Assembly: GCA_025201365.1 (NCBI GenBank) | Contig: JAIXMF010000010.1 | Location: 620,001-684,000, forward strand | Source of the DNA: Syncephalis plumigaleata | Lineage: Eukaryota > Zoopagomycota > Zoopagomycetes > Zoopagales > Piptocephalidaceae | Direction of reading: 5' to 3' | DNA: 64,000 nucleotides | Shown: positions 12,101-24,440 of the stretch, one piece after another | How the letters are laid out: each line of letters starts with the position of its first letter | How positions within the stretch are numbered: position 1 is the stretch's first letter | The notes under the pieces: generated by a model | Seen by the model: only the letters and a program-made list of their open reading frames with translations | What the model was told of the DNA's origin: nothing | The model's database searches: none | Position numbers and translations under genes: made by a program

Positions 12101-13790
12101 GTCAATGTGATCATAAATGCTCATCCAACTTACTTCATTGAAACACCATTCCTGTACACCGGCACGACGAACTAGCGTAATGTACTGGAATACAAGTGCC
12201 ACAACCTGCTCGTACTCCTCCAATCCTTTCTCCGTTAAATCCACCATTACTTTATAGAAGTCGAAACCGCGTGCACCACCGGCACAACCAGCCGACAAAT
12301 AATTGGCCCATCCCTTCTGCTTCAACAACGAAAGGATAGAACCATCGCCTTCGTGTCCGATTAGATGGCTCAAATACGTGCTAGGTTGCTCTTGGAAGTG
12401 TGGATCTTGATCCGGGAATGGCCACATTATTTCGAGTAGGCGCTGATCTTTAATTGATCTTGCCGTCACATGTTGCTATTAATCAGCGAGATTAGCATTC
12501 GGGATAAATCTACTGGATATCACACTTTTCGACTACATACCATAAGTCGAGATGAATCATACGGGCTAGGCAATGGAGATGGAGCGGGCACTTGATGATT
12601 AGGCACTGCCGAGAATCGACCTGTTACCCAGTCGGTTAGTTGATCCAATGGCTCGCGACCCAGCACTACAAGTTTCATTTGGTTGGCCGAGTAGTGTTTA
12701 TGATGGAATTCCAGCAATGCTTTACGTATATCGATGCCGTCCTTCTCCGGTTCCTCCTTGAGGGTGACTAGACTACCCGTGCTAAACTTGGAATACGGAT
12801 GATCCGGATTAGAAAGCGACTTTTCCAATTGATAGAATCGCCAAGAATCAGATTGTAGATTCTTCTTATGCTCGGAGTCGACTGCTCGCATCTCACGCTC
12901 GGTACAACTGGCGTCGAATCGTGGTGCAATGAAGAAACGCGAGAATCGATCGAGTGCTCCCTCTAACGACGGGTGATTCACCTCGAAATAGTAGTTGGTA
13001 TGTTCCTGCGAGGTGTAAGCATTGGAATGGCCACCATGCTCCGTCAAGTATCGATTGTACTCGTTCTCCTGTGGATATTTATCTGTTCCCTATTAGATTA
13101 CAATGTGGTTAGCAACCATTGGATTCCATCCGTGTACAGCATATGATTCACGAGTAACACTACTTACGAGGAAGAGCATATGCTCGCAGAAATGCGCCAA
13201 TCCTTGCAAGTTGGCCGGGTCAGCCAAGCTACCCACTCGAACATCGAGTGCAGCACTCGATTTATCGGTATCGGGATCATGAATCACCAGTGCTTCCAAT
13301 TGGTTATCCAGTCGTAATAATCGATATTGACGTGTGTCATTGTCGCTTCGCTCTAGTTTCTCGAATTGTTCATAGGATGCGCCGGCGTGTGGCCGAACAA
13401 ACGGGTCCTCCTCGGAATACGGCATGGCGTTTACTATGGTGGAGAAGCGAGCACTAGCGAACAAACTAGTAAGCATATAGATGGTTAGCTTCCTATCGTT
13501 ATCACAGCTTATTGTATATATATGCATATAACTTACCGTTGGCGTGACGGTAATGACGATGACTGTGCAGTCAGAGACGTCGTAGACAACACTCGCGAGA
13601 GACACGGGTAGACACGAGTAGATGCGGTTACACTAGACAGGGAGCGCGATGAACTAATTAACGAGGTAGGCTTGTAAAGCGGTCTGCCAACTACCGTGTT
13701 CAATAAAGAGGACGAAGACGGTGGTAGTCGCAAACGATTAGATCGAGCGTAGGAAGACGCAGCGTGCTTGAGTAGTACGCCGCCGTGCAT
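9164..13790 (-). CDS. Insulysin / insulin-degrading enzyme (M16A zinc metallopeptidase)
   Basis: Large gene of roughly 1,000 residues in about twenty exons with short introns. The zinc site is in '[14 protein letters not shown]' (HxxEH), followed after an intron by the usual '[20 protein letters not shown]'. 'ERFAPRFD'-type and '[19 protein letters not shown]' segments carry the third zinc ligand region. The inactive C-half includes '[20 protein letters not shown]' and ends '[10 protein letters not shown]'. The first exon (about 13533-13790) is rich in Ser, Arg and Leu and resembles a mitochondrial presequence. The second exon has '[11 protein letters not shown]', an internal start that would give a cytosolic enzyme. 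Relatives include yeast Ste23, which trims a-factor. Most exons were recognised by homology patterns rather than fully traced. Confidence 0.93.
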
Positions 13791-14102
13791 ATATAGATAT
13801 ATAGATATATATGTATATGCGTGTGTTGCTAAGTTAGTGATAGTATATCTGCCGCAGTACTTCTTGCTGTTATTGTTGTTGTTATCGTTGTTGTCAAGAT
13901 ACTACTACTACTGCTACTGCTGGTTGACTACAAGGAAGAAAAGAGTTTCACTAGACACGAGCGTGCACGTATGAATGTGTGTTGCTATCGTGCAGTTGTT
14001 TGTGTGGATATTGCCTCATCACACATCACATCTAATACATATTTTTATATTCCGGTGAACTATAAGAAGTGGCATTTTCTTTTTCTTTTCAAGTGATTCA
14101 AT
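13791..14102. promoter_or_regulatory. Divergent promoter region, insulysin / release-factor-like gene
   Basis: A 312-base gap between two divergently transcribed genes for proteins with presequences. It contains a TATAGATA repeat (13791-13815) and CTACTACTG triplets. No individual element can be assigned. Confidence 0.4.
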
Positions 14103-14906
14103 ATGACTCAGTATTCAGTCATGAACTTACGAGTATTATCATTGTTAATAGCACGACAGCATGCCTCTATACGTAGTAGTATTAGCAGTTGTCTATATAC
14201 ACGACGTATTCTCGCTAATAGATTAGCCATGACTACGGTACACCACTATAGCACGTATAAAGAAGCGGAGAATCCTTCAGTTGTTACGTCAACGGCTTTA
14301 GCTGAATCCACTGATAATTCAACATCCTCTCCTGCAGATGATACAGACTCAATAGGGACAACTAGTTTATTGTCAAAACAGCCATGGCAAGCAGCATCAA
14401 ATAAGTCGCCACCAACTAAACCGATAGAGATTGTCATTGATGAAAACGACCTTGAAGAAAAGTTCGTACGTGGTAGTGGACCTGGTGGACAAAAGATTAA
14501 TAAGACGAGTAGTTGCGTGGACTTGCTTCATGTACCTACGGGCATTCGTATTAAGGCAAGTATAAATGTACTCTAGATAGATATACATGATGCAACTGCA
14601 TCTAGATCAATAGTCAAACTAACTAATGAGCGTATGAATGAATGGGCAATATCACATTATTAGTGTCAAGCTACTCGATCTCGTGATCAAAATCGTAAAA
14701 TAGCACGTAAATTACTAAAGGATCGTTTGGATCAGCTGTTTAACGGTGAGTTATCACGTACCGCTCAGAAGATCATGAAAGCAAAACGGGCACAGGCTCG
14801 TCGTAAGAAAAGAGCAGCCAAAAAGTATCATTCATCAGATATTGCTACTAGTGACGACACTATTGAGACTACTCCTGTATCGGAAGATAACAATACTAAT
14901 GCATGA
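14103..14906 (+). CDS. Mitochondrial class I release-factor-like protein with GGQ motif (MTRFR/C12orf65-like)
   Basis: Two exons, 14103-14555 and 14664-14906, joined in phase 0 across an apparent GC-AG intron (ATT AAG|GCAAGT). The N-terminus is basic and presequence-like. The catalytic loop reads 'EKFVRGSGPGGQKINKTSSC', then 'VDLLHVPTGIRIK', and exon 2 continues 'CQATRSRDQNRKIARKLLKD', the exact family layout. The GGQ glycine pair and glutamine that trigger peptidyl-tRNA hydrolysis are intact. The protein has no codon-recognition domain, so it should rescue stalled mitoribosomes. A lysine- and arginine-rich tail follows, as in ribosome-rescue members. About 231 residues. Yeast Rso55 is the likely counterpart by domain content. 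Confidence 0.9.
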
Positions 14907-16521
14907 ATACATTATACAATATGGCCATTGTAATTTAATCATAAATAAACACATTTATAGTATATACAATTTTTATATGAATATGAATACTAACAATTAC
15001 GCAACTGACTAGAACAGCAAAGTCAATCATGAATGATGGATCATCCTCATTATGCATGCTATATGACCACATGTTTCTAACATTCACCGAATATGATTAC
15101 TATTAAAGTAGACTGGCCTTAGTGGCATACAACGAGTAGACAGAGAGGGACAGAGAGAGACAGAGAGAGAGGGCATATGCACACATATTAGTACAAATAA
15201 GTGTGCATAACTCGTTTCTTCGTCGTTTTTTACGCACATTGGAATTAATACCTTTTTTCCTTTGGTTTATTTGTTATTCGTTTCTCATCACTTGTTCCTA
15301 TTACCTATTCAGTTATTTAGTATTTATATATCTATATCTATCTATCTCTATATTCCTATATCTACCATATATCTATTACGTTGTAGTGTCATCTTTAGTG
15401 GATTGGATGAGCTACAATTGCTTGCTCGCTTGCTTGTTTTCCCTTTATTTTTAATTAGTCTAGCATAGCATAGCCTAGTGTAGCGTAACGTAAACAAATA
15501 CCGACTGTTGTGTATACGTACGTGTACAGGGGAGTATAGGCGTGTTTGCGGACTTGCAATAGATAGACGGGATATATATATACAGACAGTCAGTCAGTCA
15601 AGCAGACGTATGCAAATAGAGCAACTCGGTATAACACAGCATATGCTTAGACTTTATCGCTATTACTATTGCTGCTACTATTGACATACCACCTATCAAC
15701 GATAGACTAAGTAGTAGGTTCCCCTTTTCTTCTCTCTCTTTCTCTCTACTCTAGTCTGTCCTATTTGATTCAGGTGTAACGTCAGAGTGAGCATTTATTG
15801 CTGTAGCCATTAGAGATATCAAGTACATTTGTGTGTGTGTGTGTCAACACTTGTTTCACTCTATATCGCTTGCCATTTATTATTACTATTACTACTATTA
15901 TTACGTTGTGCCTGTTATTGCTAATATCAAATTGGTGAGTGTTTATTTTGTTGTTTATTCTTTTGGTACAAGGTGGAGGAAATAGCAACAAATGTCATGT
16001 TATTTGTTGTTATTGGTTAGTTACTGATACCACAAACTCTATGTGATTAGACTGTGGCAGGATGGAGAATGGAAGTGTGAGTGTGAGTGTGAGGTGTAAG
16101 AGTGAGTGAGTGAGTGAGTGAGTGAGGATGTGTAATAAGCTAGCATAACACCAACAGATGCTTATATAGATTGCTGTCTAACCTGCCTAGTAATCATTTC
16201 ATCGTCATAGGTTTATCACTAGTACTACTACTACTATCTTGCAGCTATTATTTGAATTCGTTTATACTTCCCATAACGGCTTCATTATTGTGTTATGTTA
16301 ATTTGATATATACATCTACATACATATATAGCAACATCGTGGACGCTTGATTGAAAAGTAAATACATTGTTATTATTGATCATATTGATCGAGCTAGATA
16401 GATCACCAGGTTATACTCCATAAAGATATATAAATATTGATGTGTACATCCACGTCGTGTACGCATTCGTTACCTGGTCATTTATAGTAGCACATCGATC
16501 TATTACATTACTTGATAACCC
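14907..16521. other. Long non-coding leader region of kinesin gene 1
   Basis: About 1.6 kb without a credible gene. It contains GAGAGA (15140-15170), TATC/CTAT tracts (15325-15375), GTGAGT repeats (16078-16128), ACTACTACT triplets and other simple sequence. Open frames here translate to low-complexity hydrophobic sequence. A transcribed leader with introns is possible but cannot be shown. Confidence 0.5.
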
Positions 16522-19500
16522 ATGACGATGGTACAGCAACAATCGCAACACTCATCATCATCATCATCATCATCATCTATGGATAACGGAGATAGTTCAT
16601 CAGTTCGTGTAGGTATGTATCTAGTAATAATGAATAGCTACTACTAGTACTTGTACTAATCTTGTTATCGCTTATTAGCGGTGAGAATACGTCCATTCAA
16701 CTCGGCAGAACGGCAGTTGCGTGCACCATCTCGTACACCGCAGGAACCCATACAAATAAGCCAGGATAATCCCATTGTAACAGTGCTACCTGATAAGAAG
16801 CGTTTCACCTTCGACTATGTATTCGGTACCGAATCAACCCAACAGGACGTATTTGATGCCTGTGTACCAAGTCTCTTGAATAAATTCATACAAGGCTATA
16901 ATGCCACCATTTTGGCTTATGGTCAGACATCCTCCGGCAAGACGTATACCATGGGCACGGGTGATGCTTGTGGGAGGCACCACTAGATCCATGGGTATTA
17001 TCCCACGTGCTATTAGAACGCTATTCGACGAGTTGAACGCGTACAAGGGACCGAATCGTTATCAGGTGCGCGTATCTTTCCTGGAAGTCTACAACGAGGA
17101 ATTGATCGATCTGCTGGCAAGTGAAGAGGGACCACGCTTCCCCATTACCATTCGTGAGGATGCTCGTGGTCGTATCTATTGGACGGGTGTACGTGAAGTG
17201 ACGGTACGTTCACCTAGCGAGGTAATGCAACAGCTTGCCCAAGGTTCATGGCGTCGACAAGTAGGCCACACCGATATGAATGAGAAATCGTCACGATCAC
17301 ACGCCATCTTTAGCGTTACATTGAAGCAGGAGCGACCCGCCAATTCTAGTGCTACTAATCGACGCTATAGCAGTGGTCTGCAGTATCAGAATCGAGCTTA
17401 GGACTCAATGGAAAGGGTCCTGCCAACGAGAAGAATCATCAACGTAACGGGTCATCACCATTACCGAGTCGATTGATGCCGCCATCATCGCGTCGTAATA
17501 GTGGCGAGGAGGAACGAGATGACGACGAGAGTACGGCCAATGATACAATGACGATGAATGGATTACCGTTACTGGCAAATTCCACTTTGTCGATTTGGCC
17601 GGTTCCGAACGATTGAAACGAACCAACGCTGTAGGCGATCGTGCCAAAGAGGGCATCAGTATCAATGCCGGTCTATCGGCACTCGGCAATGTTATTAGTG
17701 CGCTGGGTGATACATCACGTAAAGTGGCGCATATCCCATATCGTGACTCGAAGTTGACGCGATTATTGCAAGATTCACTCGGTGGCAATAGTCAAACATT
17801 AATGATTGCTTGTGCTTCACCGGCATCCGTCAATGTATTAGAAACACTGGTGAGTTTATGGTAGTTTGGGAATAACTATAAGTATCGATACTAACAACTA
17901 GCTAGAATACACTACAATATGCTAATCGAGCTCGTAACATTAAGAACAAAGTCTCACTTAACGAGGAAATGTCGACTGATATTGGTTACTTGCAGGCACA
18001 AGTAACTAAACTACGTGCCGAAGTAAAACATTGAAGATGGCGGCATCATCTAATACAGAAAGTAAGCATTTACTAGTGTATTACAAGCTACAAATATTTA
18101 TTAACCATTATTGTACACTTAGATGGAAAGGAGACGTCCCACGAGCTATTTCACCGATTAGAGCGGCATCACCTAGTCCAGCATCACCTACCGCTCCTAG
18201 TATACCTAGTCCATTGTCGCCCTTCCGTTTCCGTTCCTCGTCTACTGGTGGTAATGATGTCGTGCCAGCCTCTGCTGCACGTCGTATCCAAGAATTGGAG
18301 ACGGAAGTCACACGTATTAACGCATCTTATCAGCATTTGTTAGTGCAATTCGAGACTATTTGTCAGAGCAATTCCAATTTGCAATTAGCATCTGCGCAGA
18401 ATGAATATCAAAAGCATGCACAATCAAATCATGCTCGATCCAACTCGGTCACTTCCACATCCTATGCGAGTTCTGAACAATCAATGGATGTTACCGATCG
18501 CGAATACGACAATGAGAGTATAGTAGATGATGATGACGAAGAAGAGGATGAAGAGGAAGAGGACGAAGAGGAGACCGGCATAAGTGAAAGCGAGTATGGC
18601 GAGGAAACGGAAAGTGAAGCGGAAACCATCAGTAGTATTGGGGATAGATCGGAAAGTAGCGCATGTCAAGGCACTCCCGTTATTAGACCCAGCAATCCTC
18701 GTCATAGTATAACGAGTGTAAATGGCGATGAAACCTTCACCGGAATGACATCATTCCAACAGCAAGTCGAACCAGTCATTGAGGAATACGAGAAAGTAGT
18801 AGCGGGATTGGAGGCACAACTGGCCGAGACGAGCGAAGCCATTCAAGAAGCGGAGAAACAGCTGCAATTATACAAGGAACGTGCACTTCAAGCGGAAGAG
18901 ATACAACAAGCGAACAATCATGAGTTGATGGAATTACGCGCGCAACTACAACAATTGGAGCAAGCTCATATGATGTATCAGGAACAGGCAGCTGACGTGG
19001 AGTGTGCTCAATCAGAAATCGAACGATTACAACGACGTGTTGAGGATTTAGAGGCGCAACTCGAGGAGGAACGCGAAGCAACGACAGCGGCCATTGCAGC
19101 GGCCAGCGAGGCTGCTTCACGTTTACGTACACCCGATCTACGGCAGATCATTTTGCCGCTAATAGCAATAGTGGTCGTGCCACACCCGTATTAATAAGAA
19201 GTAAATCCGCGACATCACAGCAATCATCGACGAGTAGAGAATTGAAGGATGATATCAATCATAATAACAATAATGGTACTGCTGTTGTGAATGCGAAGAG
19301 GAACAAGAATTACTACCAATCCCATTACCACAACCACAACAATCATCTACACCGCCATTACCACCTCAACTAATGGTGGATGGCACGCTATTACTAAACA
19401 ATAATACTACTACTATGGAGGATACTTATCTTATACAGAAGTGAATCATCATCATCAAAGTGAATCACTCAATAAGAGTAGAAGCAATAGTAGAACAAGT

Positions 19501-19800
19501 ACCGTCATGAGTGGTAGTCATCGAGTAGCATCACCATCAGCATCATCATTATCATCATCTCACCTTATAGTTTGTGATAATAATGACAAGAGTGTCACCA
19601 TGAATGGTAACGAGCAGTTACGTGATTTCAAAGAGAATCCAACGGCAGCCGCTGTTCTTTATCGATTACGCGCTGATTTACGAGCAGCTGAACAACGAGC
19701 GAATCGATTCACCTACATTAACATCATGCTCTTTATTCTATGCGCCTATACAAGCTACTGGGCCTATCGTATGAATCTAGCATTGCCACCTGTCTTTTAA
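16522..19800 (+). CDS. Kinesin-4-like motor, copy 1, with multiple frame breaks
   Basis: N-terminal motor followed by coiled coil. Exon 1 is 16522-16612. Exon 2 starts at 16679 in phase ('[11 protein letters not shown]'). The P-loop reads '[14 protein letters not shown]', switch I '[13 protein letters not shown]', switch II '[10 protein letters not shown]', then '[19 protein letters not shown]', typical of kinesin-4. Coiled-coil segments lie near 18280-19130, and the C-terminus has a hydrophobic helix ('[18 protein letters not shown]'). The reading frame changes at about eight places: near 16970, 17375, 17552, 18033, 18143, 19138, 19295 and 19440. Most look like one missing base beside a short run. 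Between breaks the protein is well conserved, so this is either a very young pseudogene or uncorrected sequence error. Confidence 0.85.
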
Positions 19801-20428
19801 ATGGTATGATTCCCATTGCTTTTCTTACCATCTTTATCACGACAGAGGAGTGCGTATGTGCTGCCTGATATTTGTCTCTTTTGTATCAACGTGTGCTGAT
19901 TTATTAATAAATTCCTTTCTTTCTTTCTTTCTTACTCTGTACTAATCACAACATAACAATATATATATAAATACAGCAGGTAAATTATGTTTATAAATAC
20001 TCGGTGTATTATAACGATAATCAAGAGAGAAGGAAACGCGGATGGCAGTAAGAATAATGTAATCAATTAACTAAGTAATTAACTAATCAAGTAATAAGAA
20101 CGACTAAACGTAAAGTGTTATAACAGAGAGTAATAGTAATACTTCTTTGAATGATTATTAATGAACAATAATAATAAACCTATTGATATGATGATTATTG
20201 TCATTCATAGAATATGTCAATAAGCGTATAACTAAGAGTGATTTTTCTTGCACTTTACATGAATAACAAAACAATAACATTAACAATAAGTGAAAGGAAA
20301 TGGATTGAAGTGAGACGAGGAGAGAGTAATAAAATAAAAGCGGGACAAGTATAAAGGTAGAGCGACCAAAGCACAATATCACACAGATTACGTACTATAT
20401 ATAATATATAAATATAGATACTACACTA
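19801..20428. other. Space between the two convergent kinesin genes
   Basis: About 630 bases of AT-rich sequence between the two stop codons, with a CTTT run (19915-19935). No gene seen. This is the centre of the inverted kinesin pair. Confidence 0.5.
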
Positions 20429-23099
20429 CTATTTAGCCGGTAATCCATTCTCTAGTAGACGTGATAGTGCATTAAGATTGGGACAACCATCGAGTACAAT
20501 GTTGGACGATGCCGATGAGTTGGAGGGTTTGTTGGATTTCATGCCTTTAGGCGGTGCCATCGTCTCTTCAAAGTGTTGTTCCAGTTCACGTATATTCGCT
20601 TGTAGATCATTAAGATCCATAAGGTCTTGCTCGGAACCAAGAGTAGCTGCACTGGTGGCGCGTGATGAATTGGTACCGGTACTACTATTGCTACTAGTAC
20701 TACTACTGCTACCATAGGTTAATGACGATTTGGAACTGATGGATCCGTTACTGGAACCACGTCCACCTGTCGTGGTAGATCGTAGTGAGGTAGGACTTCG
20801 TAGAGAGGGTGATGTTTCATTACTGCCACCACCACCTACGACGCCTTGTTCCACTTGACGTAAACGATCGCGTAACTGGGCAATCTCCTCCATCTTACGA
20901 CGTTGCACCTCTTCCGATAATCGAATACGACTATTAGCAGCGCGTAAATCATCCTCTAGTCGTTTACGCGTATTTGCCTCGGTACGTAGACGTGTCTCCA
21001 GTTGAGTCACCGTCTTCTCGTATTCCTCTATGATGGGACCGATTTCCGCCACGAATGCCGGATTATTCAGTCGCTCCAATGCTTCATCGCCCACCGAGCC
21101 CTTGCGTGCATTACCGTTATTACCAGCATGCAAACTATTGTTGTCACCGCCTTTTCCACCATTTGCCATGCTGCCCATTACTTGGTAGTGCTCATCGCGT
21201 AGACTGGATAGTTCGGCCGCTGTCTCCTCGTACCTTACAAGTAGATGACGATACGATTTGTTGACACGATTCAACTCGGCCTCCGTCTTTTGTAGTCGAC
21301 GTACCACGGCCGGTGGTAAAGTATCAAGGCTAATGGGCCCAATTGTCCATTGGCACCGTGCATGCCACTCGGTGTTAGCGGGCGATGCTGCGGTATAGGC
21401 GAGCTCATGGCACTCCTCGCGTTATGATCATCATACCCATCTGGACTAGTAGCGCCACCTTCCTTTAGCGCTTTCACCTCGGCGCGTAGTTTCGTCACTT
21501 GTTGCTGCAACCATGGAACATCATTCGACATTTCCTCGTTCTTACTCGCCACATTCTTGATGTTCCTGGCACGATTCGCGTATTTGAGCGTGTTGATCGT
21601 TTCAGACACGTTGGATGCAGCGGGCGACACGCATGCAATCATCAACGTTTGACTATTGCCACCAAGCGAGTCTTGCAGAATCGAGTCAATTTCGAATCAC
21701 GATATGGGATATGTGTGGCCTTCTTCGATGTATCACCCAGTGCACTAATACATTGCCGAGCGCCGATAGACCGGCATTGATACTGATACCCTCTTGGCAC
21801 GATCTCCACTAGCGTTGGTTCGCTTCAATCGTTCGGAACCGGCCAAATCACAAAGTGGAATTTACTAGTTACCACCGTCCATTCTCCCGTGTTATGCTCC
21901 TCGGTGGCCGCACGTCGATGCGGACCCAATGGCGAGGATGCACGTCGATTGATACGTGAGCCTGATGGTGTAACAGCGCGTGGTACAGCGAGTTTCGACA
22001 CTCCACCGGGGCCGTCACCTCCATTGCGATCTTGTCGTAAAGTGACACTGAAAATCGCATGGGATCGTGATGATTTCTCGTTCATATCCGTTTGTCCCAC
22101 TTGACGATGCTGCGAACCAATCTCCAATTGCCTAGTCAATTCTACATTAGATCACTACTCATCATTCATGCACCATTGTGTATTCATCACGTCTACTTAC
22201 TCCATTACTTCATCCACTGAGTTGACCAATACCTCACGTACACCCGTCCAGTAAATGTTGCCACGTGGATCCTCTCGAATTTGTACTTGCGCCCGCGCAC
22301 CCGTTTCCGATAGTAGATCGATCAACTCTTCATTATAGATTTCCAAGAATGAAACACGCACTTGGTAGCGAGTGCCACCGCCACCACCACCGGCACTACG
22401 AGGTTGTTGCGCGTGGTAAATACGTTCGAAAAGTTCGTTAATGGCGCGTGGAATAATACCAACTGCATCGTTGTTATAGTCGTGTGCACATCCCGTACCC
22501 ATTGTGTGCGTTTTACCGGAGGATGTCTGACCGTAAGCTAATATGGTGGCATTGTATCCATCAAAAATTTATCCAGCAATGGTATGGCTAATTCCTCGTA
22601 GACTTCGGTTTGAGTGGATTCCGGACTGAACACGTAATCGTATGAGAAGTTACGAGCCTCCGGTACAACGGTGACCACACGGCGATGTTGATCTAAGCTA
22701 AGTATCTCGAATCCTCCGTTACGTTGCGCTGCCTCCATTGCACTAAGTGGTCGAGTTCTCACCGCTATAATGATGATAATGATAATGAGAATGATAGTAG
22801 TAGGATTAGTAAACATCAATCTCATTTGTATCCTAATGCTATTGCTAAACACAGCAGTGTTACATGTGTATCTGTTACATCCATGTAGTAATAGCAACAA
22901 GTACACACACTCTCCCTTCCATGTGTGCATGTATGTGTGACCTGCCGTAGTCACCTGTCATGTAGACTGACGTTGACTTGTTTACCACATCCAGCAAGTA
23001 TACCAGAGTCACTAGAGAGTACTTACCAACTTTAACGGAAACACTACCGGAGTCACCGGCTGCACTGCTCCCGTTGGAGCAAACGCTATGCGCTGTCAT
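20429..23099 (-). CDS. Kinesin-4-like motor, copy 2, with multiple frame breaks
   Basis: Inverted paralogue of the gene at 16.5-19.8 kb. The start at 23099 opens a short first exon ending 'VSVKV' with donor G|GTAAGT. The next exon begins '[14 protein letters not shown]', so the first intron sits at the same codon and phase as in copy 1. Motor motifs are present: '[14 protein letters not shown]', '[13 protein letters not shown]', 'DLAGSER', 'GLSALGN', '[12 protein letters not shown]'. A coiled-coil tail runs over 20550-21307 and ends '[12 protein letters not shown]'. At least six single-base frame breaks are seen, at about 22570, 21850, 21800, 21760, 21685 and 21330, each one base short. The tail lacks the hydrophobic end found in copy 1. 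Confidence 0.83.
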
Positions 23100-24440
23100 A
23101 TTTCGTATTTAGCGGAGAAGATAACCGTAATATATACCAATAGAGTAGCGGCCTATAGCGTCAACTAAAGAATGAACTTGCAAAATCTGTTCAATAAACA
23201 ATACAGCAATACAGATAGAGATGATTCGAGTGAGTTGACTTGAATGAGTTAGAATGCACAGACTGTTAATGAAAAAAGCGGAGGTACAAGATGAAAAGAA
23301 AGAATCAGACAGAGCATAAGGAGAGCGCATACAAATGAGTGGATGTGAGTGGTTGAGTGAATGAGTGAGTGTGTAACTTGTGAATTGTAGTGTGTGGATT
23401 GGTGATAAATAGCAAAAAAGAGCGAGCGAGCGAGAGAGAGAGAGGCGAGCAAAAGGCAGTATTATTTATACCACTACATCAACGCACTCGCTTTCTTTTA
23501 CCCTATAACTATTGAGAATCTACACTACTATTCCCTATTGGTTTACGAGTGTTTACGAGTTATTATTATTATTACCTTCCTATACCCGTATGTATTATGC
23601 TTGTGTTTTGTATGGACGTGCGTTGAAGTAATGAAATGACAATAGCGAACACTAGCAGAACCAGACGGGCAACGCTTATTCTTGCTTTTTCCGTGATGCC
23701 AATGTGTGCTGTCGCTGACAATAATAAAAATGTGTAAACTTGAGTGCGTGTATAACAAGATGACGAGGATGAGCAGTGGATTGTAGAGTAATGATAGTAA
23801 TGATAGTAGAAGTTGTAGTAATGATATAAATGGTCGAGATAAAGAGGATGTATTAGAAGCAGATGGATGTGCGTACATTTATTGGATATCCATAGTAATC
23901 AAATATCAATTGATATCAATGACTCTCGATAGAGATACAAGGTGAGTGCTGCGAGTCATTCGTTAAACATGCCTGTTATTGCTTCTTATTGCATGCCATT
24001 GCATGTCACACCACTTGCATAGTGATAGTAACAATGATGCGTACAACGGAATGATCAACTTTGGCGTAACGGTTAAAGCGAGCATTTACCTTGAATTTCA
24101 AACAAGGACATAGAAGCGCGATTTATTATCATTCGATGGTATCCATCTTGCTATCTAGTTATTTATCGGTTGATAAGCATATATACATATCAAGGAGATG
24201 TTAATGCTTGGATGCCATTTATCATGTGAACACACTCCATAATATCACCCTATTTATGATGATCACAAAGTGAATATGACATTAATGTCGATCATGCACC
24301 GTCGAACTGCTTAACAATCTAGGTAGCTGAATATTGATTTACTTTTTTAGTAAATTTAGATTAGTAAACAAAACGGAGTTTAAAGCTGTTCATTAATACA
24401 TATGTGTGTATATATATGACGGACAATAAAACGCGTATGT
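23100..24440. other. Gene-poor stretch upstream of kinesin copy 2
   Basis: About 1.3 kb with no supported gene. It holds GAGAGAGCGAGCG simple sequence (23415-23445) and a stretch rich in TGAGTGAGTG near 23350-23380. Open frames on the minus strand are low-complexity. It probably contains the kinesin promoter and the 3' flank of the RCC1 gene. Confidence 0.45.

Noticed and set aside
15203-15468. Overlapping open frames of 68-83 codons before kinesin copy 1
   Set aside because: They are hydrophobic translations of TATC and CTTT simple sequence in two frames at once. No coding signature.
16901-17046. A short intron to explain the frame change in kinesin copy 1 near 16970
   Set aside because: The only GT-AG pair there would give an intron of about 16 bases, far below anything else in the window. 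One extra base explains it better.
24055-24110. Possible tRNA (a TGGCGTAACGGTTAAAGCG stretch resembles a D-arm)
   Set aside because: No matching acceptor stem, anticodon arm or TTC-type T-arm could be paired around it.
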